Positions 47,034-54,464 of a DNA stretch of 64,000 bases are shown here, piece after piece (the stretch's first letter is position 1; every line of letters starts with the position of its first letter). The position numbers and the translations under genes were made by a program. Source of the stretch: JBCCXL01 sp039191605 (GTDB taxonomy: Bacteria > Acidobacteriota > Thermoanaerobaculia > Multivoradales > JAHZIX01); contig JBCCXL010000006.1 of assembly GCA_039191605.1 (NCBI GenBank), positions 1-64,000 of the forward strand, given 5' to 3'. The notes under the pieces are model-generated. The model was not told the origin of the DNA. It searched no databases and worked only from the letters and a program-made list of their open reading frames with translations.

Positions 47034-48471
47034 GATCTTCTCCGTAAGGTCCGTGGTCGTTGACTAGCAGGATGCGGATGAGCGAGCGCGCGGTCTCGCG
47101 GGGGTGCAGGGGGGATCGCGATCCGAGCCCACGGCCCGGCGGCGGCCTTCCGGAAGCCACCTTTCCGGCGTCCTCGCGCAGCGCCCAAGGCAGGAAGCTG
47201 GTCAGCGACGACGGAAGCGGTCGGCGGGGAGCCCCACGCGGCTAGCGCGCAGAGCAGGAGCTAGGGCATTGAAGTGAGATTGTTCTCAGGGAACGGAATT
47301 CGAAGGCGTGCGATCTCAGTGCATCGATTTTTAACATATCGCTTGCTTGATTCGAAAGGCGAAGCGCGCTGAAGTCGGCTTCTCCGACCCCGCAGACCCC
47401 ATTCCCGCTGCCGGAGCCTGCCCCCCTCCCACGACCAGAGACCCTCAAAAAGCTCCATCTCAGGACTCCTCCTCCCGTAGCACCACGGCAAAATCGGAGA
47501 CGTATCGCAGCGGCACCCCACCGGCAGACCGCTGATTCCCCATCCCGAGTCCCTGCCCCTCTCCCCCGAAAGACCACTGGCTGACAGGACATCACAAGAC
47601 TACAGTCTCGTCAGGAAGTCCCGTCAAGAAGGGCAAATAAAAGACCGCCCTCCTTCACGACAATCAGGGAGGTGCCTAATCCCACTGGTGCCGCACCGAA
47701 GGAGGACGGTACTACTGAAGGCGTCCTTACGGATGATTCGGAGGCCCAGTGGGTAAACGCTCCCCATGCGGGCGGATCACCCGACGGAGCGTTCTCCTGC
47801 TTGGAGCCAATCCGAGAAAAGATCCCCTGACGGGGCAAACTCAAAGGAAAACCTTCGAGGCGTCTCGCGGCCAGGGGCAAAATTCCGCGCTAGAGCGACT
47901 CAAAGGCGCTTGGACCGCTTCAGAAGGCTAGGGCTGAATGGATCATCCCTCGTCTAGTAGCGCTCCCCTTCCTGGTGGACGGCGAGACTCCTAAGAACCC
48001 TCGCGCACCATCGTTGCGGATAGAGGAGAGTTTTTGTCTCGTGCCATCCGCAAAATGAGAATAGCACAGCCGGAGCGTTCTCCTTACAGAGAATCACTGG
48101 ATTGCCCATCATCTAAAGAAACAAAACATCTCAAGAAATGCCTTCGAAAACCCCTCTTCGCTGCCCCTCTGCAGGAATCCAGGGCCGGACATCCAAGCGA
48201 TCCGCAGTCTCACCGCATCCTCAGCAGATCTGAAGCGCATCCTCAGCGCACAAAGCACAGCGCTCGTCTCATACCCGGCCAGATCCCATAATCGAATCAC
48301 CGGACATCCTACCCAGCACCTCCGCCACGCCACCGTCCAACGAGCCTAGGACCTCTGCAGAGGTAGCAGCTCAGTAGATAAGACGCAGCCTCTCGAGGCC
48401 GATCCCTGTCTCGCAGCTGCCCCATGGCTTAGGGCTGATCTGCGTTTTATCGCTGATCTACCGCGGAAGAA
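47034..48471. other. 1.4-kb region without recognised genes
   Basis: The longest gene-free interval in the window, lower in GC than its surroundings. Open frames here are short, lack ribosome sites and show no protein-like motifs. The central part (47582-47877) is rich in nested complementary stems and is listed separately. A further perfect 8-bp stem (48014-48021 with 48046-48053, TTGCGGAT/ATCCGCAA) encloses a TTTTT run. Confidence 0.5.
47582..47877. ncRNA. Candidate structured RNA, class and strand unknown
   Basis: Successive stems can be read without overlap: 47582-47590 with 47618-47626 (8 of 9 pairs) enclosing 47597-47600/47605-47608; 47649-47653 with 47668-47672; 47681-47688 with 47746-47753 (8 of 8), which encloses 47696-47700/47737-47741 and 47703-47708/47722-47727; 47756-47763 with 47786-47793 (8 of 8), enclosing 47769-47772/47780-47783; 47794-47797/47803-47806; and 47824-47829 with 47872-47877, enclosing two tetraloop hairpins (47844-47855, 47856-47867). 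I looked for RNase P, tmRNA, SRP and 6S signature sequences and found none. On the minus strand the 47649-47672 stem is followed by TCTTTTATTT, a possible terminator. Real RNA status is unproven. Confidence 0.38.
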
Positions 48472-49950
48472 CTAGCGTCGGCGACCAAACTTCCCGCCGA
48501 GCTTCGGAAGCCCCCCGCCGAGGCTGTCTTCCAGCCCCTTCGGCAAGCCGCCGCCCAGGGAATCTCCCAGCTTGCCGTCCAGCCCTCCCGGCAGCCCGCC
48601 GCCACCGCCGAGGCCCTCCATCCCCCCACCCATCGCGCCGCCCATGGCCCGGCGCAGGAACTTGCCCTTGGAGCCCTTCATCATCTTGCGCATCATCTTG
48701 TACTGCTTCAGCAGCTGATTCACCGCCTGTACCGAGGTGCCGGAACCACGGGCGATGCGCTTCTTGCGGCTGCCGTTGAGCAGCCTGGGGCTACGCCGCT
48801 CCGCCGGAGTCATGGAGTTGATGATCGCCTCCACTCGGTGGAACTGCTTTTCGTCGACGTTGACTTTGTCCAAGCCTTTCAGCGGACCGGCCTTCGGCAG
48901 CAGCTTGAGCATCTCCGTCAGCGGGCCCATCTTGCGCATCGCCCGCAGCTGATCCCGCAGGTCTTCGAAGGTGAACTCGTTGCGGGCCAGGCGCTTCGCC
49001 AGGCGCTCCGCCTCCTGCTTGTCGATGCCCTGCTCCGCCTTCTCGATCAGGGTCATCACATCGCCCATGCCGATCATCCGGCCGGCCATGCGCTTGGGGC
49101 GGAAGAGCTCTAGCTGATCCAGCTTCTCGCCAACGCCGAGGAAGCGGATCGGTAGGCGGGTCACGGTGCGGATGGAGAGGGCGGCACCGCCGCGGGAGTC
49201 GCCGTCCAGCTTGGTGAGGATGACGCCAGTGAGGGGCAGGTTGGCGTTGAATTGCTCCGCCGAGGACACCGCATCCTGACCGGTCATGGAGTCGGCGACG
49301 AAGAAAATCTCGTGGGGATTGAGGCGCTGCTGCAGGCTCTTGAGCTCCCCCATCAGGCTCTCATCGACGTGCAGACGGCCGGCGGTATCGAAGATGATCA
49401 GGTCGTGACCGCGATCCCGCGCCGCCTTCAGCGCCTTATCCGCCAGCTTCAGCACCCCTTCGCCGCCTTCCGGAGCGACCACCGGCACCTCGACCTGGGC
49501 GCCCACCTGCTTGAGCTGATCCACCGCCGCGGCGCGCTGCAGATCGCCCGCCACCAGCAGCGGATGGTGGCCCCGCTCGCGCATGCGGCGGGCCAGCTTG
49601 CCGCTGGTGGTGGTCTTACCGGAACCCTGCAGGCCGCACATCAGCACGATGGTGGGGCTGTGGGCGACCTTCAGCTCCTCGCTCTCTTCTCCCAGCAGCT
49701 CGGTGAGCTCGTCGCGAACGATCTTGATCACCTGCTGGGCGCCGGTGAGGCTGCCGAGAACCTCCGCTCCGGTAGCCTTGTCCCGTACCCGGTTGACGAA
49801 GGGGCGCACCACTCGGATGTGTACGTCCGCCTCCAGCAGGGCGAGTCGAATCTGCCGCAGCGCCGAGTTGAGCGCATCCTCGCTGACGCGGGCTTCGCCC
49901 CGCAGGTTGCGGAAGACGGTATCGAGTTTGCTCTGTAGGCCGTCGAACAT
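48472..49950 (-). CDS. ffh: Signal recognition particle protein Ffh
   Basis: A 492-residue SRP54-family GTPase targeting membrane proteins co-translationally. N domain FDGLQSKLDTVFRNLRG, G domain GLQGSGKTTTSGKLA (G1), DTAGRLHVDESLM (G3) and TKLDGDSRGGAALS (G4), and a methionine-rich M domain with GDVMTLIEKAEQ and MTPAERRSPRLLNGSRKKRIARGSGTSVQAVNQLLKQYKMM are all seen. The last 60 residues are an unusual Gly/Leu-rich tail (LGGGGGLPGGLDGKLGDSLGGGL). Start at 49950 with AGGAG just upstream; a 36-residue extension is rejected. Usually adjacent to rpsP, here 5.3 kb away. Confidence 0.95.
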   Translation of the reverse strand: MFDGLQSKLDTVFRNLRGEARVSEDALNSALRQIRLALLEADVHIRVVRPFVNRVRDKATGAEVLGSLTGAQQVIKIVRDELTELLGEESEELKVAHSPTIVLMCGLQGSGKTTTSGKLARRMRERGHHPLLVAGDLQRAAAVDQLKQVGAQVEVPVVAPEGGEGVLKLADKALKAARDRGHDLIIFDTAGRLHVDESLMGELKSLQQRLNPHEIFFVADSMTGQDAVSSAEQFNANLPLTGVILTKLDGDSRGGAALSIRTVTRLPIRFLGVGEKLDQLELFRPKRMAGRMIGMGDVMTLIEKAEQGIDKQEAERLAKRLARNEFTFEDLRDQLRAMRKMGPLTEMLKLLPKAGPLKGLDKVNVDEKQFHRVEAIINSMTPAERRSPRLLNGSRKKRIARGSGTSVQAVNQLLKQYKMMRKMMKGSKGKFLRRAMGGAMGGGMEGLGGGGGLPGGLDGKLGDSLGGGLPKGLEDSLGGGLPKLGGKFGRRR

Positions 49951-50173
49951 GGGAGCTCCTGGCGAGGGAATGAAGCGGGGTGGGTCAACCGGCGAGAGGG
50001 ACTGAAACACCCAGGATGCCGGGCCCTCCATGCTAGCCCACGCCCTCAGCTCTCGCAACGACCGTCGGCCCGATAGCGCTCCCCTCGTACGGCGAGACCC
50101 CCGCCAGCGCCACGGCTCTCTCCCCGATCCCCGGCTTGCACCCTCCGGTGCCCTCCGTTAGCGTGTTCGGACC

Positions 50174-51493
50174 ATGAGCGCACCGAATAATTCTAGCCCC
50201 CACACCGTGCTGCCGGAGGCGCTACGAGAGCGACTCCTGGAGCGCTTCTGTCATTACGTCACCTTCGACACCAGCAGCGAGCTCACCAGCACGACGTATC
50301 CCAGCACCGCTGGCCAGCTAGACCTGCTGCGCCACCTCGCCGAGCAGCTCCAATCCCTCGGCGCCGCGGAGGTGGTGATGGGCGAGCACGGCTACGTCAC
50401 CGCGATCCTTCCGGGCCAGGGGGATCTTGCCGACGCTCCTACCATCGGCCTGCTGGCCCACGTCGACACCTCGTCGGAGGTCTCCGGCAGCGGCGTGCGC
50501 CCGCTGGTCCACGAGAATTGGAGCGGGCAGGACATCCTGCTGCCGGACGACCCGTCCATCGTGCTCTCCTCCGACGACGACCCCGCCCTCGCCGCCGAGG
50601 TAGGCCGCACCTTCGTCACCGCCTCTGGCACTACCCTGCTAGGCGCTGACGACAAGGCCGGCGTCGCGATCTTGATGACCATCGCCGAGGCCTGCCTGCG
50701 AAGCCAGGAGCTCGCCGCCGAGGGCGGCCCTCTGGCCGAGCTCTTCGCCGGCCCCCGCGCTCCCCTGCGCCTCGCCTTCACCCCGGACGAGGAGATCGGC
50801 CGCGGCGTCCAGCATTTCGACGCCGAAGCCTTCGGCGCCGACTTCGCCTACACCCTCGACGGCGGCCCCGCCGGCGAGCTGGAGATCGAGACCTTCTGCG
50901 CCGCCAGCGCCGTGCTCACCTTTCGCGGCGTCAACACTCACCCGGGCTACGCCAAGGGCCAGCTAGTCAACGCCGTCAAAGTTGCCGGGGACTTCCTCCA
51001 GCGCCTGCCGGCGGACGCCCTCTCGCCGGAGACCACCGAGGGCAAAGAAGGCTTCGTCCACCCCAACGCCATCCGCGGCAACGTCGCCAGCACCACCGTC
51101 CGCCTGCTGCTGCGAGATTTCCGCCTTACGGCCCTGGAAACCCAGCGCCACACCCTCGAGACCCTCGCCCAGGCCGCCGTCGACGCCAACCCCGGCAGCT
51201 CCTACACCCTCACCGTCGAAGAGACCTACCGCAACATGCGCGAAGTCCTCGATCGGCACCCCCACGTCGCCGACCTCGCCCGCCGCGCTCTGCGCGAGGC
51301 CGACCTCGAGCCCCTCGAACACCCCATCCGAGGCGGCACCGACGGCGCCCGACTCTCTTTTATGGGTATCCCCACCCCCAACCTCTTTTCCGGCCAGCAC
51401 AACATCCACTCGGTGCGGGAGTGGGCCTCGCTGTGGGAGATGGAGAAAGCGGTGGAGGTGGTGTTGAGGATCGCGCGGGGGGCGGTGGGGTAG
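50174..51493 (+). CDS. pepT: Peptidase T (tripeptide aminopeptidase)
   Basis: A 439-residue M20-family metallopeptidase removing N-terminal residues from tripeptides in the cytosol. RFCHYVTFDTSSE is the family start, GLLAHVDTSSEVSG holds the first zinc ligand and catalytic Asp, and LLGADDKAGVAILM holds the bridging Asp. FTPDEEIGRGVQHFD holds the general-base Glu, and PIRGGTDGARLSFMG with FSGQHNIHSVREW the C-terminal ligands. Full length. No strong ribosome site before the ATG. Confidence 0.93.
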   Translation: MSAPNNSSPHTVLPEALRERLLERFCHYVTFDTSSELTSTTYPSTAGQLDLLRHLAEQLQSLGAAEVVMGEHGYVTAILPGQGDLADAPTIGLLAHVDTSSEVSGSGVRPLVHENWSGQDILLPDDPSIVLSSDDDPALAAEVGRTFVTASGTTLLGADDKAGVAILMTIAEACLRSQELAAEGGPLAELFAGPRAPLRLAFTPDEEIGRGVQHFDAEAFGADFAYTLDGGPAGELEIETFCAASAVLTFRGVNTHPGYAKGQLVNAVKVAGDFLQRLPADALSPETTEGKEGFVHPNAIRGNVASTTVRLLLRDFRLTALETQRHTLETLAQAAVDANPGSSYTLTVEETYRNMREVLDRHPHVADLARRALREADLEPLEHPIRGGTDGARLSFMGIPTPNLFSGQHNIHSVREWASLWEMEKAVEVVLRIARGAVG

Positions 51494-51594
51494 GAATTGG
51501 TGGGGTGAAGACACCCCCCCGGCCCAATCCCCCTCGATCCCCCTTTTTCAAAGTGGGACGCCGCCTGCCTCCCTAATCCAGCCGCCCAACGCCC

Positions 51595-52614
51595 TTATCC
51601 CAAACCCGGAGCACCGGCGTAAGCAGGCAGTGCAGGCTGGCCGCCGAGATGGGCGTAGAGCACCTTCGAGCCCGCCGGGATTTCCCCCGAGCGCACCATG
51701 CCGATGAGGCCGGCCATGGACTTCCCTTCATACACCGGGTCGGTCAGCATGCCCTCGGTGCGGGCCGCTAGGTGAATGGCCTCAACGGTCTGCTGGTCGG
51801 GCACGCCGTAGACCGGCCCTTCATAACCCGCTACGACGGTGATCTCGTCGTCCCGCAGCGGGCGGGAGACGCCGATTCGCTCCGCGGTGTTTTCGGCGAT
51901 TCGGCGCACCTGGGCGACGGTTTGCTCTAGGGTGGCCGAGGCGTCGATGCCGACCACCCGCCGGTCGCCGCGATTTTCCAGGGCGAAGCCGGCGATCATG
52001 CCGGCGTGGGTGGACCCGGTGACGGTGCAGACGATGATGTGGTCGAAGAAAATGCCTTGCTCGGCCTCTTGCGCCGCTACCTCCCGCGCCCAATTGGCGA
52101 AGCCCATGCCGCCGAGGGGATGGTCCGAGGCGCCGGCGGGAATCGCATAGGGCTTGCCGCCGACCTCCTCGACGGATTCCAGAGCACGCTTCCAGCTGTC
52201 GCGCTCGCCGATATCGAAGCCCGCCGGGTCCCGGCGGATATCGCCCCCCAGGATGCGCGTGAGCTGGATGTTGCCCACTTTGTCGTAGGCCATGTCGGGC
52301 CAGTCCACCCAGCCTTCCTGCACGGTAACGGCCTTGAGCCCCAAATGGCACGCCACGCCGGTGACCTGCCGCGTGTGGTTCGACTGCACGCCGCCGATGG
52401 AGACCAAGGTGTCGCAGCCCTGGGCCAGGGCGTCCGCCGCGAGGTATTCGAGCTTGCGAACCTTGTTGCCGCCGAAGGCAATGCCCGAGTTGCAGTCTTC
52501 TCGCTTGGCCCAGACTTCCACCTCGCCCCCTAGAGCCTCACTCAAGCGACGCAGGGGGTGAATGGGAGAGGGACCAAAGAGGAGAGGAGTGCGGGGAAAA
52601 TCATCGAGACTCAT
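51595..52614 (-). CDS. acdS: 1-Aminocyclopropane-1-carboxylate deaminase
   Basis: A 339-residue PLP enzyme of fold type II cleaving ACC to 2-oxobutyrate and ammonia. YAKREDC-type motif WAKREDCNSGIAFGGNKVRKLEYL carries the PLP lysine, VSIGGVQSNHTRQV the adjacent Ser/Asn/His, and TGSTHAGMIAGFA the phosphate loop. LTDPVYEGKSM has the Tyr-Glu pair and YAHLGGQPAL the Leu that separate true ACC deaminases from the related D-cysteine desulfhydrases. AAGGAG precedes the ATG. It is divergent from a GntR-type regulator gene, with a candidate operator between. Confidence 0.9.
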   Translation of the reverse strand: MSLDDFPRTPLLFGPSPIHPLRRLSEALGGEVEVWAKREDCNSGIAFGGNKVRKLEYLAADALAQGCDTLVSIGGVQSNHTRQVTGVACHLGLKAVTVQEGWVDWPDMAYDKVGNIQLTRILGGDIRRDPAGFDIGERDSWKRALESVEEVGGKPYAIPAGASDHPLGGMGFANWAREVAAQEAEQGIFFDHIIVCTVTGSTHAGMIAGFALENRGDRRVVGIDASATLEQTVAQVRRIAENTAERIGVSRPLRDDEITVVAGYEGPVYGVPDQQTVEAIHLAARTEGMLTDPVYEGKSMAGLIGMVRSGEIPAGSKVLYAHLGGQPALPAYAGAPGLG

Positions 52615-52655
52615 GGTGGGCTCCTTCGATTCGGGTTCTTTATCGGAATTAATAT

Positions 52656-52669
52656 AATTGTATATAATT
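52656..52669. promoter_or_regulatory. Candidate GntR/FCD operator in the acdS-gntR gap
   Basis: AATTGTATATAATT is one mismatch from the palindrome ATTGTATACAAT resembling many FCD-type GntR operators, and it contains a TATAAT (52663-52668) suitable as the -10 of the regulator gene. It lies 42 bases before the acdS start and about 35 before the regulator start, fitting control of both. Confidence 0.42.
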
Positions 52670-52702
52670 TGGCCTTATCAATGGATCGCGTACGATTTCC
52701 TC

Positions 52703-53311
52703 ATGTCCACCGTCGAACGCGCCTACCAAGACATTCTCTATCGACTGCTCAAGGGTGAGCTTCGCCCCGGTACTTGGCTGCGCCAAGATGAGATCGCGAA
52801 CCGACTCGGCGTCAGCAAGATCCCCGTCCGAGAAGCCCTTCAGCGTCTTGCCGCCAGCGGCCTGGTGAAAATCGAGCCCCACCGCGGCGCCGTTGTCCCT
52901 TCCCTAAACCGGGCCGACGCCGAGGAGGTCTTCGAGCTAAGGCTGGCTATCGAGCCCATGCTGCTCGAGAGGGCCATGGACAAGATCACCATCGTCGACC
53001 TCGCCAAGGCCGAGCTCGCCTTGGGCGACGAGTCCCTGGCCCTCACCGAATCCAATTGGCTCTTCCATAGCGCCCTCTACCAACCCGCCGGCTGGTCGCG
53101 AGGTATGGCCATTGCCGAGATGCTGCACGCCTCGGTGGCGCCCTATGTCGAGCTCTACACCGCGAACCTGGGCGGCGAGGGCGATTCCGATGCCCAACAC
53201 CGCGCCCTGCTCGAGCACTGCCGCGGCGGCCGTCGCCAAGAGGCACACGACCTCTTGGTCCAGCACATCCAAATGGCAACCGTTGCCCTGATGGAGTTCC
53301 TAGAGGACTGA
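52703..53311 (+). CDS. GntR-family transcriptional regulator (FCD type)
   Basis: A 202-residue DNA-binding regulator. The winged helix covers residues 1-70 (LKGELRPGTWLRQDEIANRLGVSKIPVREALQRLAASGLVKIEPHRGAVV), the classical GntR signature. The helical FCD ligand domain follows, with FELRLAIEPMLLERA and metal/ligand histidines in FHSALYQPAG, HRALLEHCRGG and HIQMA. I prefer the ATG at 52703; an in-frame ATG at 52658 would add residues not typical of the family and overlap the operator. It probably senses ACC or a related amino acid for acdS. Confidence 0.87.
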   Translation: MSTVERAYQDILYRLLKGELRPGTWLRQDEIANRLGVSKIPVREALQRLAASGLVKIEPHRGAVVPSLNRADAEEVFELRLAIEPMLLERAMDKITIVDLAKAELALGDESLALTESNWLFHSALYQPAGWSRGMAIAEMLHASVAPYVELYTANLGGEGDSDAQHRALLEHCRGGRRQEAHDLLVQHIQMATVALMEFLED

Positions 53312-53592
53312 TTCAGCAGTTGACTAAGGCCCGCGATTCCGCCCGATGCCCCGACAACAGAATCGGAACTCCCTCCCAGAACGAAACTCAGGACAATGTT
53401 CCATGAGAAACCAGGCCGCACGCTGGGCCCATGAGCAGAGCAGCGCCTGCCGGCACTCTGCCGATCCGTCTGCGGATTCGAATCTTTTTTTGCCCCAACT
53501 GTAAGGATCTCAATCTCTCTTCCGTCAGCTCCAACAAAGGCACAAATTAGTGCCTGCCCTGATGAAATTCCCGGAGATCGAAGGAGATCCAA

Positions 53593-53736
53593 ATGACTGA
53601 TTCAGCGAATTGCACCTGCCCCGTCACCTGTCCCTGCACCCCCACCCAGGCCGGCTGCTGCTGCGGCGAAACCTGCACTTGCGGCAGCAAGTGCGAATGT
53701 GCCCCCTCCTGCGGTTGCCCAGAAGCCAAGGGCTGA
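53593..53736 (+). CDS. Small metallothionein-like Cys-rich protein
   Basis: A 47-residue protein with 13 cysteines (7, 9, 13, 15, 22-24, 28, 30, 34, 36, 40, 42), mostly as Cys-x-Cys and Cys-x3-Cys, a metallothionein-type arrangement for binding Cu, Zn or Cd clusters. No histidines or aromatic residues. AAGGAG lies seven bases before the ATG. A sigma gene with cysteine-rich C-terminus starts 14 bases downstream, so both are likely induced by metal together. Not assigned to a numbered bacterial metallothionein family by eye. Confidence 0.8.
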   Translation: MTDSANCTCPVTCPCTPTQAGCCCGETCTCGSKCECAPSCGCPEAKG

Positions 53737-53750
53737 AATAATCTGCAGGT

Positions 53751-54326
53751 ATGAGTACGGCTCACGCAACCATCGGCAACGACGAGCTCATCGCCGAGGT
53801 TCTATCCGACAAGAGGGCTGATTTCGAGGCATTCGTTCGAGCCCGGGTGCGGCCTGAGGAGGCGGAAGACCTTCTCCAAATGGCCGCTCTCCGGGCGATC
53901 GAGCGGGCTGATTCTCTCGATGATCCTGCCCGAGTCGTCGCGTGGCTGTACCGACTGCACCGCAACCTGATCGTCGACGTGATCCGCAAACGGTCCAGCG
54001 AGAGCCGGGTGATCGATTCCGTCGCGGAGGTTCCGGACCAAGCGCCACCGGCGCCAGAGGACGACCCGTGCGGGTGTAGCGTGACCCAGGTGAGCCATAT
54101 CCGCTCCGCCTACTCGTCGATCTTGTCGCTGGTCGATATCGACGGCATGAATCTCAGTGAAGCAGCCCACGCCCTCGGGATCACGGTGAACAACGCCACC
54201 GTGCGTCTGCACCGAGCCCGCGGGGCCCTGAGACAGAGAATGCTCGAGCACTGCGGGGTCAGCAATCTTCAAGACTGCGCCAGCTGCCGCTGCGTCTACG
54301 AAGGCTGCTGCTTGGCGGAGGTCTAG
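53751..54326 (+). CDS. CorE-like metal-sensing ECF sigma factor
   Basis: A 191-residue sigma factor. Region 2 is seen around FVRARVRPEEAEDLLQMAALRAIERA and VVAWLYRLHRNLIVDVIRKR; region 4 in LSLVDIDGMNLSEAAHALGITVNNATVRLHRARGALRQRM. Linker Cys107 and Cys109 and a C-terminal tail with Cys168, 176, 179, 181, 186 and 187 match the plan of CorE-type sigma factors of Myxococcus, which bind copper or other metals directly through a cysteine-rich domain instead of using an anti-sigma factor. It follows the metallothionein gene by 14 bases. The metal is unknown. Confidence 0.78.
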   Translation: MSTAHATIGNDELIAEVLSDKRADFEAFVRARVRPEEAEDLLQMAALRAIERADSLDDPARVVAWLYRLHRNLIVDVIRKRSSESRVIDSVAEVPDQAPPAPEDDPCGCSVTQVSHIRSAYSSILSLVDIDGMNLSEAAHALGITVNNATVRLHRARGALRQRMLEHCGVSNLQDCASCRCVYEGCCLAEV

Positions 54327-54464
54327 CTGGCGACAACCATCTCCCCGGTCGGGAGAAGATCAGCCAGCTTGTCGAGCATCAGGGCGTGTCGGGCGTGAGG
54401 ACCTGGTGAGCGAGGGTGAGTGAGTGACGCCGGAGCCTTCGGCGCATGCGGCGGCCTTAGCCGC

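Noticed and set aside
47582..48053. RNase P RNA, tmRNA, SRP RNA or 6S RNA
   Set aside because: The conserved core sequences of these RNAs could not be found on either strand.
47242..48333. Short open frames in the 1.4-kb gap
   Set aside because: No ribosome sites, no motifs, and they overlap the strongly self-complementary segment.
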